NCBI GenBank assembly: GCA_040954595.2
Contig: CM082592.2
Span: 9,052,001-9,116,000 of the forward strand
Direction of reading: 5' to 3'
Length of the DNA stretch: 64,000 bases
Origin: Balanoglossus misakiensis
Taxonomy: Eukaryota > Hemichordata
The position numbers were made by a program, and so were the translations under genes. This document shows positions 13,401 to 24,952 of the stretch, piece after piece. Below the pieces are notes generated by a model. The model was given only the letters and a program-made list of their open reading frames with translations, made no database searches and was not told the DNA's origin. Within the stretch, counting starts at the first letter, position 1; each line of letters begins with the position of its first letter.

Positions 13401-14880
13401 GAAGGGGAAATTTAATTCTCAAAGCGTGCTCTGAAGGTGTCATGGTGTGAGAGTCTGTCATTTTTGGGGGTGAAAATCAGTCCCACAGACTGTTGAGCTC
13501 TTGTTTGATATTGGAATGATCATGTTTCAATTGTCTGCTGAGAATTAAAAAAAAACAAGTAGTCTTCATATTATATTAGTACCGGTAGGCGGATGAATTC
13601 AGTCTGTGTAATCAACACCTTGAAAATATTTTCTGTGCCTGATTTAGTTGTTTAAACATGGTGGAATGGTTGTGACGTCCACCAATGAGTGTTTGTTTTA
13701 TCATGCACTGATTGTAAGGCTGAGGCAATGGTGTGAATCTGATGCAATGATAAGTTATAGAGATTCCAATACTTGCGTGTTGGCTCATGGAATATCACTC
13801 TGCTGAGCTGGCAGTGGACTGGCAAGTGACTTTAAAGAGAATTAATAAAAAAAAAAGATATCAAGAGATGCACTCAATGTAAAATTAAAACCATCAGTAT
13901 TAGTTCACTGTTGTATGCATAAATCCCTGATTGCAATTTCCTCCTAAGTTTAAATATGGATAGGAAGCAAGATTCTAGAAAAGCAGATAGTTTCCCCTCT
14001 ACCCTTCACTGTGGCATTCAGGATACTTTTCCATTTATTGTAGCAACATTAATGAAACAACAGACAAATTATGGAAATAGTAAGATGAAACTGAAAATAT
14101 GCCTTGTTGATGGTAATTCTCCAATTCAGCGACCAAACACGTCAATCAACTCGCACCCTAAATTAGCAGGTTTGTCCTGCAGCATATGAAAACCTATTTT
14201 TTTCTTTCTAGACTTGATAACAAGGCTATGATTTCTGTGAAATTGCTGTTTCCAAGTTTGTTCACATTCAGCGAAGTCATTTTAGAAAATAAAATCTTGC
14301 AACTTGCAAGAATTATTATGTACAGCCTTATAGTAGCTGGGTGTCATGATCATGTACAATTCTGTCATAAATTTTAATGAATTCTTTGTTATTGTTTTAT
14401 TTACCCAAGTATTTAGGGGTACATATTGAATAGCAAAATATTGATCTGTAACCGGTGAAAAATAAAGGTGTATTGTTCTGTACACTGTAAATATACACTG
14501 TATTATTTAAACATGTAAATTTATGATTAAATGGTGATACTGGAAACTTGCAATGCAGGTCTGGTAGTCGTTGATTTCACTGTGACTGTATGCAAATCTT
14601 TTTACGTATATTTCCATGTATGTACAAGTTCAGCCTCAATCGTATTGTACTGCACACCAGGTGGGTCCAATGTTGATGAATACAGCAGTGTTTTAGCATG
14701 AAATGATCATAGAAGTTGCATGCCAATTTTAATAACATGTACAACCACATGTGGGAATACATTTCTGATTGATCTCTCTCTCTCTGAAAGAATAAAAGGA
14801 TGGATGGATTGATGAATGAATGAAGGAAGGAAGGAAGACTTGTTCATGGACAAGTACAGTTAAGGCAACGGTGGTGCATT
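10500..14880. other. 3' UTR of nuclear receptor and intergenic DNA
   Basis: No supported coding gene. The long 3' UTR of the nuclear receptor probably lies in the first part; AATAAA-type signals occur at 12797 and 14461. The stretch holds an 18-G homopolymer (11243-11260), an AT/TA microsatellite (about 13131-13153), a CT run (about 14775) and GATG/GAAG tetranucleotide repeats (14800-14840). None of the open frames resembles a protein. Confidence 0.5.
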
Positions 14881-15045
14881 ATGGGTAATTCTTATTTTAC
14901 ACCAATCAGATCGAGCGGCTGTTTGAGCTTGCGCAGTGAACGTCCGCCATTACAGAAATTTCCAGACGACGCGAATCCACGTTATACAACATCGTGAACT
15001 AATACTTGACGTTCGCATATTCCCAAACAGTACACCAATATCAAA
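14881..15045 (+). promoter_or_regulatory. CHCHD2 core promoter
   Basis: Upstream of the CHCHD2 start there are a CCAAT box (14902-14906), an NRF-1-like site TTGCGCAGTG (14929-14938) and a YY1-type CCGCCAT (14944-14950), with no TATA box. NRF-1 plus YY1 is typical of nuclear genes for mitochondrial proteins, which fits the downstream gene. The sites are seen in the sequence; their use is inference. Confidence 0.5.
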
Positions 15046-16348
15046 ATGCCCCGTGGAGGTCGGAGTAGAGGAAGAGCCGCTTCTCCCGTGAGGTAGGTCG
15101 ATCACCGAGGACAGAAATGCACGACATGCCGCCGTGTTCACAGTTGAACCACGTTTTGCGTTCAGTCCAAGTGTAGTCCGTGTGCACGTATGTATGTATG
15201 TGTGTGTATGTAATGTGACCTGATCGCAATCATGGTTCGTTTCCCTGGGCACCCATAGTCCGTTTTGGTAGGCAGTCATTGCGACAAAATGTGTTAAAAC
15301 GATAATGTCGCCAATCAATTTTGAAAGTTGCGTAAACTAAGAATAAAGGTCAGTCCCCACAAATGATGACGTAAGTTTGGGATGTTTGACATCATACGCC
15401 TGTACTCTACTGTAGTGAGTATGGTACTATCATACAACCCTTGTGAGTCAAAACTTTTTCTTGCACTCCCCAAGTTGCTTGATCAGGAGGTTGTTTAATG
15501 GGCCACTGACCTATGGTTTAACCTCCCTACTACCACAAATTCTTCTAGGAGTACCTGTAGATCTGCTTCTTTACATTTAACTGTTAATGTTTTACCTGGC
15601 AGGTCATCACCTCCGAGGACAATGGCTTCTGCCCCTCCACCAGCTCCAGTACAACAGAGAGCACCAATGGCTCAAGCTCCTCAGCCCACGGCTGTTGGTC
15701 AGCCAAGACAGGGACCGGGTCTTCTAGGACAAATGGCCACCACGGCCGCAGGGGTTGCTGTTGGCTCGGCCATCGGCCATACTATCGGACATGCTATGAC
15801 TGGTGGTGGTGGCGGCGGTGGTCAAAGCCAGCCTGATGTGACCTATCAGGAGCCACCCCCACAGCAGTACCAGCAACCAATGCAACAGCAACAAACACAG
15901 CCGCAGGGATACTGTCAGTTTGAGATGAAGCAATTTCTGGAATGTGCCCAGACTACACAAGACATTTCATTGTGTGATGGATTTAACCAAGCACTAAAAG
16001 ATTGTAAATTCAGATATGGTAAGATATGGTTCAGAAAAGTTTGAATTATGGCTGCCCATTTAAATTGAATTCAATATTAAAAAAATCAAATATTCACAGC
16101 TCTGGCATTGTTGTCAAATAAGTGAGGGTGTATGGACATCTCTGTTTCGCATACAGTACAAACAGATACTTTTCACAAGTCAGACAGTACATGGATGCTG
16201 TGGGCTCTACAATACTGCACATTTAGCTAAAAAAATTGAACCTGTCCGTGAATGACCATGCACAGTCATGTGTACAGATACAGATGCTCATCATGTAAAA
16301 ATAAATCTTGAATGGTTTGTCTTTCTTCTCTCAACAGGTATGCAGTGA
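15046..16348 (+). CDS. CHCHD2: CHCHD2/CHCHD10 twin CX9C mitochondrial protein
   Basis: A small intermembrane-space protein that supports cristae organisation (MICOS) and respiration, and in vertebrates can also act in the nucleus. Exons 15046-15092, 15603-16018 and 16338-16348 give 157 aa (human CHCHD2 has 151). The N-terminus (MPRGGRSRGRAASPVR) is basic, like a mitochondrial presequence. A Pro/Gln-rich segment is followed by a hydrophobic Gly/Ala-rich stretch (about 54-83), then a Gly run and another Gln-rich linker. The C-terminus holds the CHCH domain: C120-x9-C130 and C140-x9-C150, the twin CX9C pattern oxidised by MIA40/CHCHD4. The last coding exon adds only the final residues after the exon 2 donor at 16019. 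CHCHD2 and CHCHD10 are vertebrate duplicates, so one invertebrate gene may stand for both. Confidence 0.93.
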
Positions 16349-16664
16349 TTGTAGACCATTGTGGTAGTGTGAGATTATTTCGGAATGATGCCAAAGTCCA
16401 TGTAATTGTATATGGTGTGTACTGCGGTGGAAGATTTCTTTTAAGAAGTCCAGTGAAACACAAAAGTGTGTAGCTGCGTGTGTAAAAAGATATCAAAACT
16501 GTACAAACGTTTTTAATATCTAAATTGGATGAATTTCTAGGAAGACCAATAATTATCTTTTTCAAGATCAGGGGAGTGAACTGTAGAATTTTGAAAGATT
16601 GCTTTCTGTCTTTTTCAAAATGGTTTGTAATTTGGAAAATCTGCATGTTGTTGGAGTGTTGTAC

Positions 16665-16670
16665 ATTAAA
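16665..16670 (+). terminator. polyadenylation signal (ATTAAA) of CHCHD2
   Basis: ATTAAA lies about 320 nt after the CHCHD2 stop in otherwise non-coding DNA on the same strand. It is the first convincing signal downstream of the stop. Confidence 0.4.
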
Positions 16671-16699
16671 ACATTTCTGATTTCACAGTATGTGGTTTG

Positions 16700-18145
16700 G
16701 CTGTGCTTCTTTCTTTTGTCTTGTTCCCGAATTAATTCAATGAACTCTGCCCTCTAATGATAAGAACCTAACTTACTGGTGACTCTGCATTCAAATGAGG
16801 TGCTTCTCCACATTCAAAGCAAACATAGAAGATGCACCTGATTTTATGAAAATACATCATCGAAGGCAGTACCCAGCTGCATCGATGTGTTGATCCGTGA
16901 GAATGCAAGTCTAGACTTCAGATATTGTATCTAGTCCTGTCACGACGCTGATATTCTACACTATGCGTCTGTGTCAACTCATCTGGGCATTCAACTCATC
17001 ATCCAGGCATCTTGGTGTTGATATCATGCATGCGACAGTAATATAGTCGCTAAGTGATAGAATTGTGCAACAGAATAATCATTCTTACAAGATGGACTTA
17101 AATTCTACTCCTGACATGAACAATTTGTGACATCTGGAATGAACAGACCCTTCTTGAGAATGTCAGAAATTTTAAGCAGTCAAAGATAATTTCTCATTGA
17201 AATTATTGATGACAGTGGTTGTTTGTAAAATTATCTTGAGGTGGTTTACATACACTGAAATAGTACTTCAGCTAATTTTTCAGTACATACTGATATCATT
17301 TTCTTCTACATTACTGCATTTTATTGTTCCAAAATCTTTCCAGACCTTTGCTAAAATTCGAAAATTATTGGCTTGTACCATTAAGCTACCTGGTGACATT
17401 TCCAGTATGTGACACCCAATACCTCAATCAGAATGAGAGTACCTGGTAACAGATGGATTGCACATTACATTCGTTTCTGGCAATCATGCAAATGTTACCA
17501 TAACTATTACTTTTAATCAGCTGAAACCCGAGCACCCTGGTTTGGGTTGCATCATTTCAGTTAATGCTTGTACGGGCCGGTACCAGGAAAAGTTAAGAAC
17601 TTGAAGGCCTTTACTCGGTACTCTGTGGGATGACATAATTTTTCCTGCGGGGGTGGGAGTTGATGTTGGAGGAGGGGTACTTCAAATGTCGTTTTCTTCC
17701 TTCCAGGGGTTCCAATCCCAAGATGGTAAATTGCATTACGAGTAAAAGGTTCTGGTATTTATTACTGCAACATATTGGAATCATTGATGGAAGGGTGTCG
17801 TTTTACCTCGCATGATCGCAACAGACTGCATGCACCCCAGCTCACTTCCAATATGTAGGTCAATTCGGTCAATATGGCATCATGCATACTGAGCTGTGAC
17901 CCCCAAAATTGTTTGCTCTGTCTGAGATGATGAACTGAAGTGATCACCTGTAGTGAAGGGAAAGGGATCCCTCACCTGTAATGTGGGCTAATGGTTTCAC
18001 ACTCTAGCTATAGGACACTACATTTAGCAACAGTTACATACCCGATAGCAGTCATTTTGTTTTGCAATATTTTCATGATTTTACTTTCAAACTTACTGCT
18101 GGGTATACACAAACATATAATCAATGATCTGATTGCGTCTGTACA
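16700..18145. other. intergenic DNA between CHCHD2 and CRCP
   Basis: No coding gene is supported on either strand. The two flanking genes converge here. An ATTAAA on the minus strand (18151-18146) could serve CRCP. Confidence 0.5.
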
Positions 18146-18204
18146 TTTAATTATGGACAAGTTCCATCTGTTTCCCCCCCCCCCTCTCTTATATTCAACA
18201 CAGA

Positions 18205-19717
18205 CTATGACTGATCCATCAATTGTTCTGCCCCCTCTCCTTGTTCCTCGCCTTCCAGTCCAGGCAGTTTGTTGGTTATCACGTCCAACAGTTCTTCAGT
18301 CTGTTCCTCAGTTAGCCTCTCCTCACTTTCCTCTATCATCTGGAGGGGGGGGGGGGGGAGTGAAAAATATTTAGTTTTAGATAATTCTTGCGACCTTCCC
18401 ATGCTCATTACAAGAGAATGCGGGATTAACTCTCCTTCAATATGCAGGATGATGACATAAGTGTAGCTAAATGTCACAAGAATTCTGGAAAAGAGATACA
18501 AAAATATACAGGAAATGGTCTCAACTTACCAATTGTATTTCAACAGCACTCGTTGGCCTGTTATTCAACAACTGCAATTTTTCAGCCCTATATAAAAAAA
18601 TAAAATAAACACAAAACAAATTCAGTTAAAATAGACAAAGTTCTTAGACAGGAAATGATTTTTTTTCTTCATTAAAAAGAGAAAACATTCAAATATTGCT
18701 CAAGAAATAGACGCCACTGTAACATATGATAAATGAAAGATAAATCAAAATGGTGCAAAGGAACGTTGGTGGCGCCATTGTACCCAACAAGAAATGGGAC
18801 AGGTCCCTATACGTTTTCACATGATTTCTTCAAAAGCCAACAAGTCTCTTCCGTTATTTCACCTTGGCTAATATGTCTACACGGGATTAAAAATCCATAT
18901 TGTGAGATTTGTATTTCCTGGACTTACTTTGTTAACTTAAATGGTTCCAGACACCCTAGAAATGCCTTGATAACTTCTTCATTCTGTAGATTACATGGTC
19001 TTTTTTCCAGGTATTTTATCGTCTACAAGCAAATGAAATTGAAATATGAAACCTATTATCATCTGATTAAAACCTGCTGATGGCTGGATCTTTACATTTG
19101 CTGGTACTTGTATAATAGAGAAACAGTCCACTGTTATGTAGATATACCTCATATGATATGGTAGCCAAGTTCTGCTGGCTTGCGTTGGCTTTCCGCTTCC
19201 CTTTCATGTTGGCCGTCAACTCTTTCAGAAGTGTTAGCACCTAGGAAATGAAAGGATGTACACCACTATGATGGTCGATAACATACACACACCTCAGCAC
19301 CGTGCTAACCGGAATATGTTTGTGAAAATTACTGGAACATTGAAAGAGCAGCTACAAGTGAAAACGATTCTCACCTCATAATTACTGAGTGTAGCTGCAT
19401 TTTCATTTATTCTGTGCAAAAGAAAAGTTCAAAACTTGTTATAAAAATCTCTTATGGTAGCTGGATTGTGATGTAGCTGTGTTTCCACAGCTAGATTATG
19501 AACACTGTGGGTCTGTACAAACTACAATGTAAAACACAGAGATATCCCCCCCCCCCACTTCTGTAATCTATGTGTCAAGGTGAGAGTGTATACGTATATG
19601 TATATGAGTATAATACTCTAGTCGACCCATAGAGGGCAGCAGTACTGGCAATGTCATCTGCCGCATGTCTGATATGACCCTTGTCATCAAACGGTATTAA
19701 AAGACTTACACTTCCAT
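18205..19717 (-). CDS. CRCP: RNA polymerase III subunit RPC9 (CRCP/CGRP-RCP)
   Basis: RPC9 pairs with RPC8 to form the stalk of RNA polymerase III; the same protein was named the CGRP-receptor component in vertebrates. Six minus-strand coding exons join in phase: 19717-19710, 19411-19375, 19240-19148, 19022-18928, 18587-18530 and 18339-18205, giving 141 aa (human 148). The first exon holds only eight coding bases (ATGGAAGT). The product follows the family along its length: MEVINENAATLSNYE at the start, SQQNLATISYE in the middle, AEKLQLLNNRP, and MIEESEERLTEEQ near the end, followed by an acidic tail. The final exon begins directly after an acceptor whose pyrimidine tract is a run of 14 C (18345-18358 on the plus strand). 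It shares a divergent promoter with CHEK2. Confidence 0.93.
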
Positions 19718-20356
19718 TTTTCCGCCTTGACCAACTATTACAATATAGGATATAATTCGGACCCTTTCAAAGCTTTCTGAACTTCGACATATTCGTCCGT
19801 ATCAACACACACGCTTTTCTCTCAACACCCTGGGCGCCGCCATATTGTTTTCTTACACTTGGCGAAACTAAAATCCCTATAGGTAAGAATCTGTGTTTAA
19901 ATTATATTTTATGAAAAATTATGCGTGGCAATGTTGGTATTTTCAAAATGTTCTTCAAAATGTCATCATGGTGTTAAGAAATGTTGACATCGCTTAATGC
20001 TTAGCTCAGATTCGGTCAATAATAACCATTTGTCTGCAAGGAAAAATATCTGATATTCACATGCCCCTGTCATAGTGATATGGACCAAAGCATTTCCGCA
20101 TTGCCATCGAGGGACGTGCTGCCCTCTTTCGGCATCTTGTTTGGGCTACCGCTTCTGCGTCAGGGAGGAGATGCCCGAAAAATAACGCCGTCTGTGGTAA
20201 AATGCGAGCATTTTACGGCACACTTCTGCGATAAAACCACACTTCAATAACCCCTAGTCGAACATTTAGTCTATTTAGAGTTTGGTTCGAAGGGGGTGTG
20301 TTTGTAAAACAAGTCTGTACATGTTGTGTATCTGTTCACAAGCGAGTAGCGGCTCC
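19718..20356. promoter_or_regulatory. divergent promoter region between CRCP and CHEK2
   Basis: Only 639 bp separate the start codons of the two genes, which point away from each other. It holds a YY1-type motif CCGCCATATT (19837-19846), no clear TATA box, and a more GC-rich section at 20095-20200. A shared promoter is inferred from the arrangement. Confidence 0.5.
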
Positions 20357-23300
20357 ATGAGTCAAAGCGGCCATAATACGAGTAGTAGCTTGTCAAGTGG
20401 GGGTACGTTATCAAGCATGGAGACTCTACCAACGCAAGACGTCGTCGACGGCGACCTAGATGACGAAGTAGACGGTGCAGTCAAAGTGTGGGGCCGACTA
20501 TTTCCTCTTGGGAACACATTTATACCCTTTGGTAAGAGTGGGTGATAATTTAATGCATGCCAGTGTATATTTCCATGTGACTTGTAGATTGCAAATGTTG
20601 CGGCATTGTCGTCAGTGGTTTGGTAATCGAAGAACCTGTCCCTTTTACACTTGTTGAGTATTATATTTAACAAAGTTAGCAACATTATACTAGTTGAGTT
20701 GTACCATAAAAACACTAGAAACACTTCGTGTTGTTTGCTTTATGGAGAATGGTAAAATGTAAACAATACAACTTACAAGCCCCTCCCCCTTCCCTGTTAC
20801 GTCATTATTTGGAAATATACATCATAATAAAGCAGAATAAAATTCACTGTCTACTTGGAGGCCAAAGGTCACCCCAAAGTGGCTCTTTCCCTTTCAAAAT
20901 TTTAACCTGTGCACCATTCTATTTTCCTCATATCAGACTTGGTCAATGATGAATACAGATTTGGACGAGACTCCACATCAGATTATTGTTTTGATGTCCC
21001 TCCCATGAAAAAGAACACACATTTCCAAGCCCTTAGTAAAAATCATTTTAGGCTTTTTAAGGTAAGTGCACAGAATTTGTAGGTAAGCATACCTTTGAAA
21101 TACATTTGTGTAAATCCCACAAAGCCAACATGGCCTGAGGCCGGGTTAAACGCTGTTATGCGACTAAAACTATCAATATCAGTCATCTTGTTGTCAAAAG
21201 ATAACTTGCAGTCATGTCTTTTCTCGTATACACACTTAACACACATACACACTGATAGATTTTTCCCCTTTTACAGGATACCGGTGACCATGTAATCATA
21301 GAAGATAAGAGTTCAAATGGCACTTTCTTAAATGGGGAAAAAATAGGTATAAATGAATTTTTAAAGTTAGCTTATCTCCGCAAAATTGTCGCAGCATTTC
21401 ACCACAGTTTACCATCTGCTTCAGATACTTATTTAGGGTTAAAAACATGTTTAAATGAATGGCTGTCCTGTCATGATCTGTACGACATAACTGAGACATG
21501 ATGTTCTTTTCTGTCACAGGCAAAAATAAAAAGCAGGTGCTCAACAACAATGATGAAATAGCCCTAGCAACAAAGAAAAACAAAGCCTTTGTTTTCATGG
21601 ACAACAATGAACAGGACCAAGAAAAACTACCCGCTGAAATGAAGGAAAAATACAGATTATCTAAAGTGCTTGGAAGGTGGGTATTTATTCTGGATTGGGT
21701 AATAACCTGTGCTCAGAAGGTTATAAACATGAAGGTGTATAACTTTACCACCGAAAAAAATATCTTCCTCTAGACTGGGACACTTGTTTTACAAGAACTA
21801 TTTACATTTATATTTTGATATTTAGTCTCTGCTTTATGATTACAGGGGAGCGTGTGGTGAGGTGAAGCTAGCATTTGAAAAGGGCACTTGTAAAAAGGTG
21901 GCCGTCAAGATTATACAGAAGAAAATGTTTTCAATAGGTGGTCACGTGAAGAGGGTGAGATATTCGTTTGCTTTGCAACTGGCGGAATAGACTTATTCTT
22001 ACTAAAATGTAATGGGGGAAAAATTTAAAACATTGACAAAAAATTAAGCTGCAGTACCTGTATACTTTTAGAGAACGATCTGAAGTTGTGGTCTAACCAA
22101 ATTTTAGTCATCACGTATACATCATATCTCTCTTAGGACATGTCAGCCACCGTGAAGGAAGAAGTCAAAATTTTGAAGGCGATGCACCATGTAAGTATTC
22201 TCCATTACTGGCCTGTGCCTTTTTGCAGACAGATTGTGTCCGCAGTTGTTGCTAAGCCTGTTGTGACAGCACAATGGGAAAAATTTGTCTAAACCTTTTG
22301 ATGTTTATTTTTTCACAGCCGTGTATTATTGCCATAGAAGATGTGTATGAGTCAGATGACGTGTTGTATATAGTCTTAGAACTGTAAGTATACATGTACA
22401 ATATATAAATGTCAAAATGAATATCTTACAAAAACTATAAAAGTGTGATGCATTTTGATTTGTCATGGTATTGTCACATTACAGTACATCATGCAAGACA
22501 GAATGCTAGATTAATCCCAGCTTTCCTCTCCACCAAGACTTCTCTGTCGTCTGATGAGATTTCTTGACTAAATCAGAAAGCACATGATATGGTTGTAGTA
22601 CATTATAGAAGTAGTTACAGTGAATTTCTACAAGTTAATCATAGTGGTTTGCCACTAGAGGCAGACTGGTATGGATAATCAATAGAATCTCTGATGGAGA
22701 CGGGTTGTATCCTGACTGATGGATAGACCATCCATGTTTTTTCACAGACATGTGCTTTCTGCTCTAATGTTGCCTTATGTTTCCTATCTTCAGTGTTGAA
22801 GGTGGTGAACTGTTTGACAGGGTCGTAAGCATTGGTAAATTCGATGAGCCCGCTGCGAAATGTTTATTCTACCAAATAATAGTTGCAACCAAGGTAGGTC
22901 CATCTTCATTGCTATTATTTCAGGTTTTAAGTAAAATGATGAAAGGCCTATTCAAGTTATTTGATTACGGTAGCACTTCATATTTTGTCCTCTTTATTTC
23001 AGTATCTCCATGACAGGAATATTACTCACAGAGACTTAAAGGTATGTACAGAACACAAATAATTTCTCTGGGGAGAAATCTGATTCCATAATATCTCATA
23101 ATTTAGATTTGAAAGTTAAATATAATGTTGTTTCTTGTCTACTTCAGCCGGAAAATGTGCTGTTGGCCAGCGAAAGTCATGAGACTTTAGTGAAAATCAC
23201 CGACTTTGGTTTGTCGAAGTTTGTCGGTGAGAATTCCCTGATGAAGACACTGTGTGGCACGCCGACGTATCTGGCTCCGGAAGTGCTGACCACGGCAGGG

Positions 23301-24408
23301 ATGGGTGGTTACGGCAAGGCTGTGGATTGCTGGAGTCTGGGAGTTATCCTTTTTGTCATGTGAGTGTGTAATCATGGTAGTTTGTCTAGTGGAATATCTT
23401 GGATATGTGCCAGTGATTGTGGGCAGGTGTTGTAGGTCTCAAAGAACCTCCATAAACCAGACACCTTTGCACACAATGACAGTGTAACATTATTTCTGGC
23501 GTTGACCAAACACTCCTTTTACGCTTTCCTTGTCTACAGGCTAGCTGGTTATCCACCTTTTTCGGAAGAAGTCAAGGAAATGAAACTACACGAACAGATT
23601 GTCAAGGGGTATTACAGCTTTCCTAAAAAGTACTGGAACAAGGTATCAGAGGAAGGTAAGATAAATACCCTGTCTAATCAGGAAACCTGTCTAGACCGAA
23701 CACCTTTTCCCGTTCCTTTGACACAAGCAACCGGACACCTCTACAAACCCAACAGTTTCTTCAGTCCACTTGGCGTTTGGTTTAGACAGGTTTTACTGTA
23801 TATCGAACATTTGATGCACAATGTAAAACAGACGTTTTTATGAAATCCTCTCTTCGCTGGCAGCCATTGACCTCATCAAGAAACTGATGACAGTGGAACC
23901 CAAGATGCGGTTCAGCACAGCCGAGGCATTAGCTCACCCGTGGCTGAAAGAAGACGCGATGATCAGAAGAGCGCAGAAATTAATGTACCCGGAATCCGAA
24001 GTTATGCCACCTCCTGCGGGTGCTCCTGTAAGTAGTGTTGCTTTAAAGGGCCATTGCATGTGTAGCTTTAAAGGGCCACTGCCTGTGTTTTACAATACAG
24101 TTTCAAACAGAATTTACGTGCAGTATACAAAATCACATAGTTGCACTGCCTATTCGTTTACAGAATCTACAGAGAAAATAAAGAGGGATTAGTCTATGCA
24201 CTGGTTTGCTTTTACTTACACAGTCATCGGCCATATTCTGTGTAGTCATATCTGTTTATGATCCACTTTGCAGGCCCAGGCAAAGAAACGCATGAGAGAC
24301 CCGTCAACCGAGAGCACAGATAGTGAAGACGGCGTACCGGCAAAGAAGCCCTCCTTCGATTCAGATGACACAGACAGTAACGACAACACCACTATGTATC
24401 CGACGTGA
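20357..24408 (+). CDS. CHEK2: serine/threonine checkpoint kinase CHK2
   Basis: The nuclear kinase that is switched on by ATM after DNA breaks and phosphorylates CDC25 and p53 family proteins. Thirteen exons join in phase: 20357-20531, 20937-21061, 21277-21346, 21520-21676, 21846-21954, 22137-22190, 22319-22383, 22794-22893, 23003-23041, 23148-23359, 23540-23655, 23864-24027 and 24274-24408, giving 506 aa (human 543). Order: short Ser-rich N-terminus with one SQ (S2) and one TQ (T26, in METLPTQD, matching the human T68 site); FHA domain with RFGRD (66-70) and SSNGTF (112-117); kinase domain with GRGACGEV, VAVK (K197), HRDLK (D296) and DFG (D317). The activation loop TLCGTPT keeps both autophosphorylation threonines (T332, T336). 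The tail has a basic nuclear-localisation-like AKKRMRD and an acidic Ser-rich end. The start is the first in-frame ATG. Confidence 0.96.
23683..23794. repeat. inverted-repeat (MITE-like) element in CHEK2 intron 11
   Basis: Two arms of about 22 bp face each other: AACCTGTCTAGACCGAACAC on the left (from 23683) and the reverse complement of AACCTGTCTAAACCAAACGC on the right (to 23794), separated by about 67 bp. The arms differ at a few positions. The element lies wholly in the intron between 23655 and 23864. Its family is not recognised. Confidence 0.5.
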
Positions 24409-24827
24409 TGTGACCAACCATGTGACTTTTTCTCTCTGGCCAGTGTCTCGTATGTAGACTCTGATTGAAACTTTCACTCCCCCAGTATTTTCCTACCCTT
24501 GTGTACTTCTGTGAAATATTGCAGGACTGTTTCATGGCAAGTCTTTCAAACAAGACTGTGAATATACATGTTTCATTGGTGCAAGGTATTTCTCTATGGA
24601 GGTTCAACTTTACCACAGAAAACAATGGATATGGGTCAAACCATGGTGGTGAAAGGGTTAATAACAGTAGAATGCTTACATCATTGTTTTATTTGCCATG
24701 TTTAGTGGCGGAGTTATTCCTTTGGAATTATGAAGTTACCTTTCTTAACATAAGGTCATATACTCTGTAGAAATCACATACAGTTCACATATTTACTGTT
24801 TTAGTTCATTAGACATATAAAAAATTC

Positions 24828-24833
24828 AATAAA
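24828..24833 (+). terminator. polyadenylation signal (AATAAA) of CHEK2
   Basis: AATAAA lies 420 nt after the CHEK2 stop, and 120 nt before the stop codon of the converging GST gene, so the two 3' ends are close together or overlap. Confidence 0.6.
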
Positions 24834-24952
24834 GACATTTAAAATTTTTATAAGTGGAATAGAATGTTGCACGCTTTTTCTTCAAAACAATTGCATTTTG
24901 ACCTGTGGATTTACAGCTGTTTGAAAGTAATCAAGTTGCCAAGGAATGTTGA

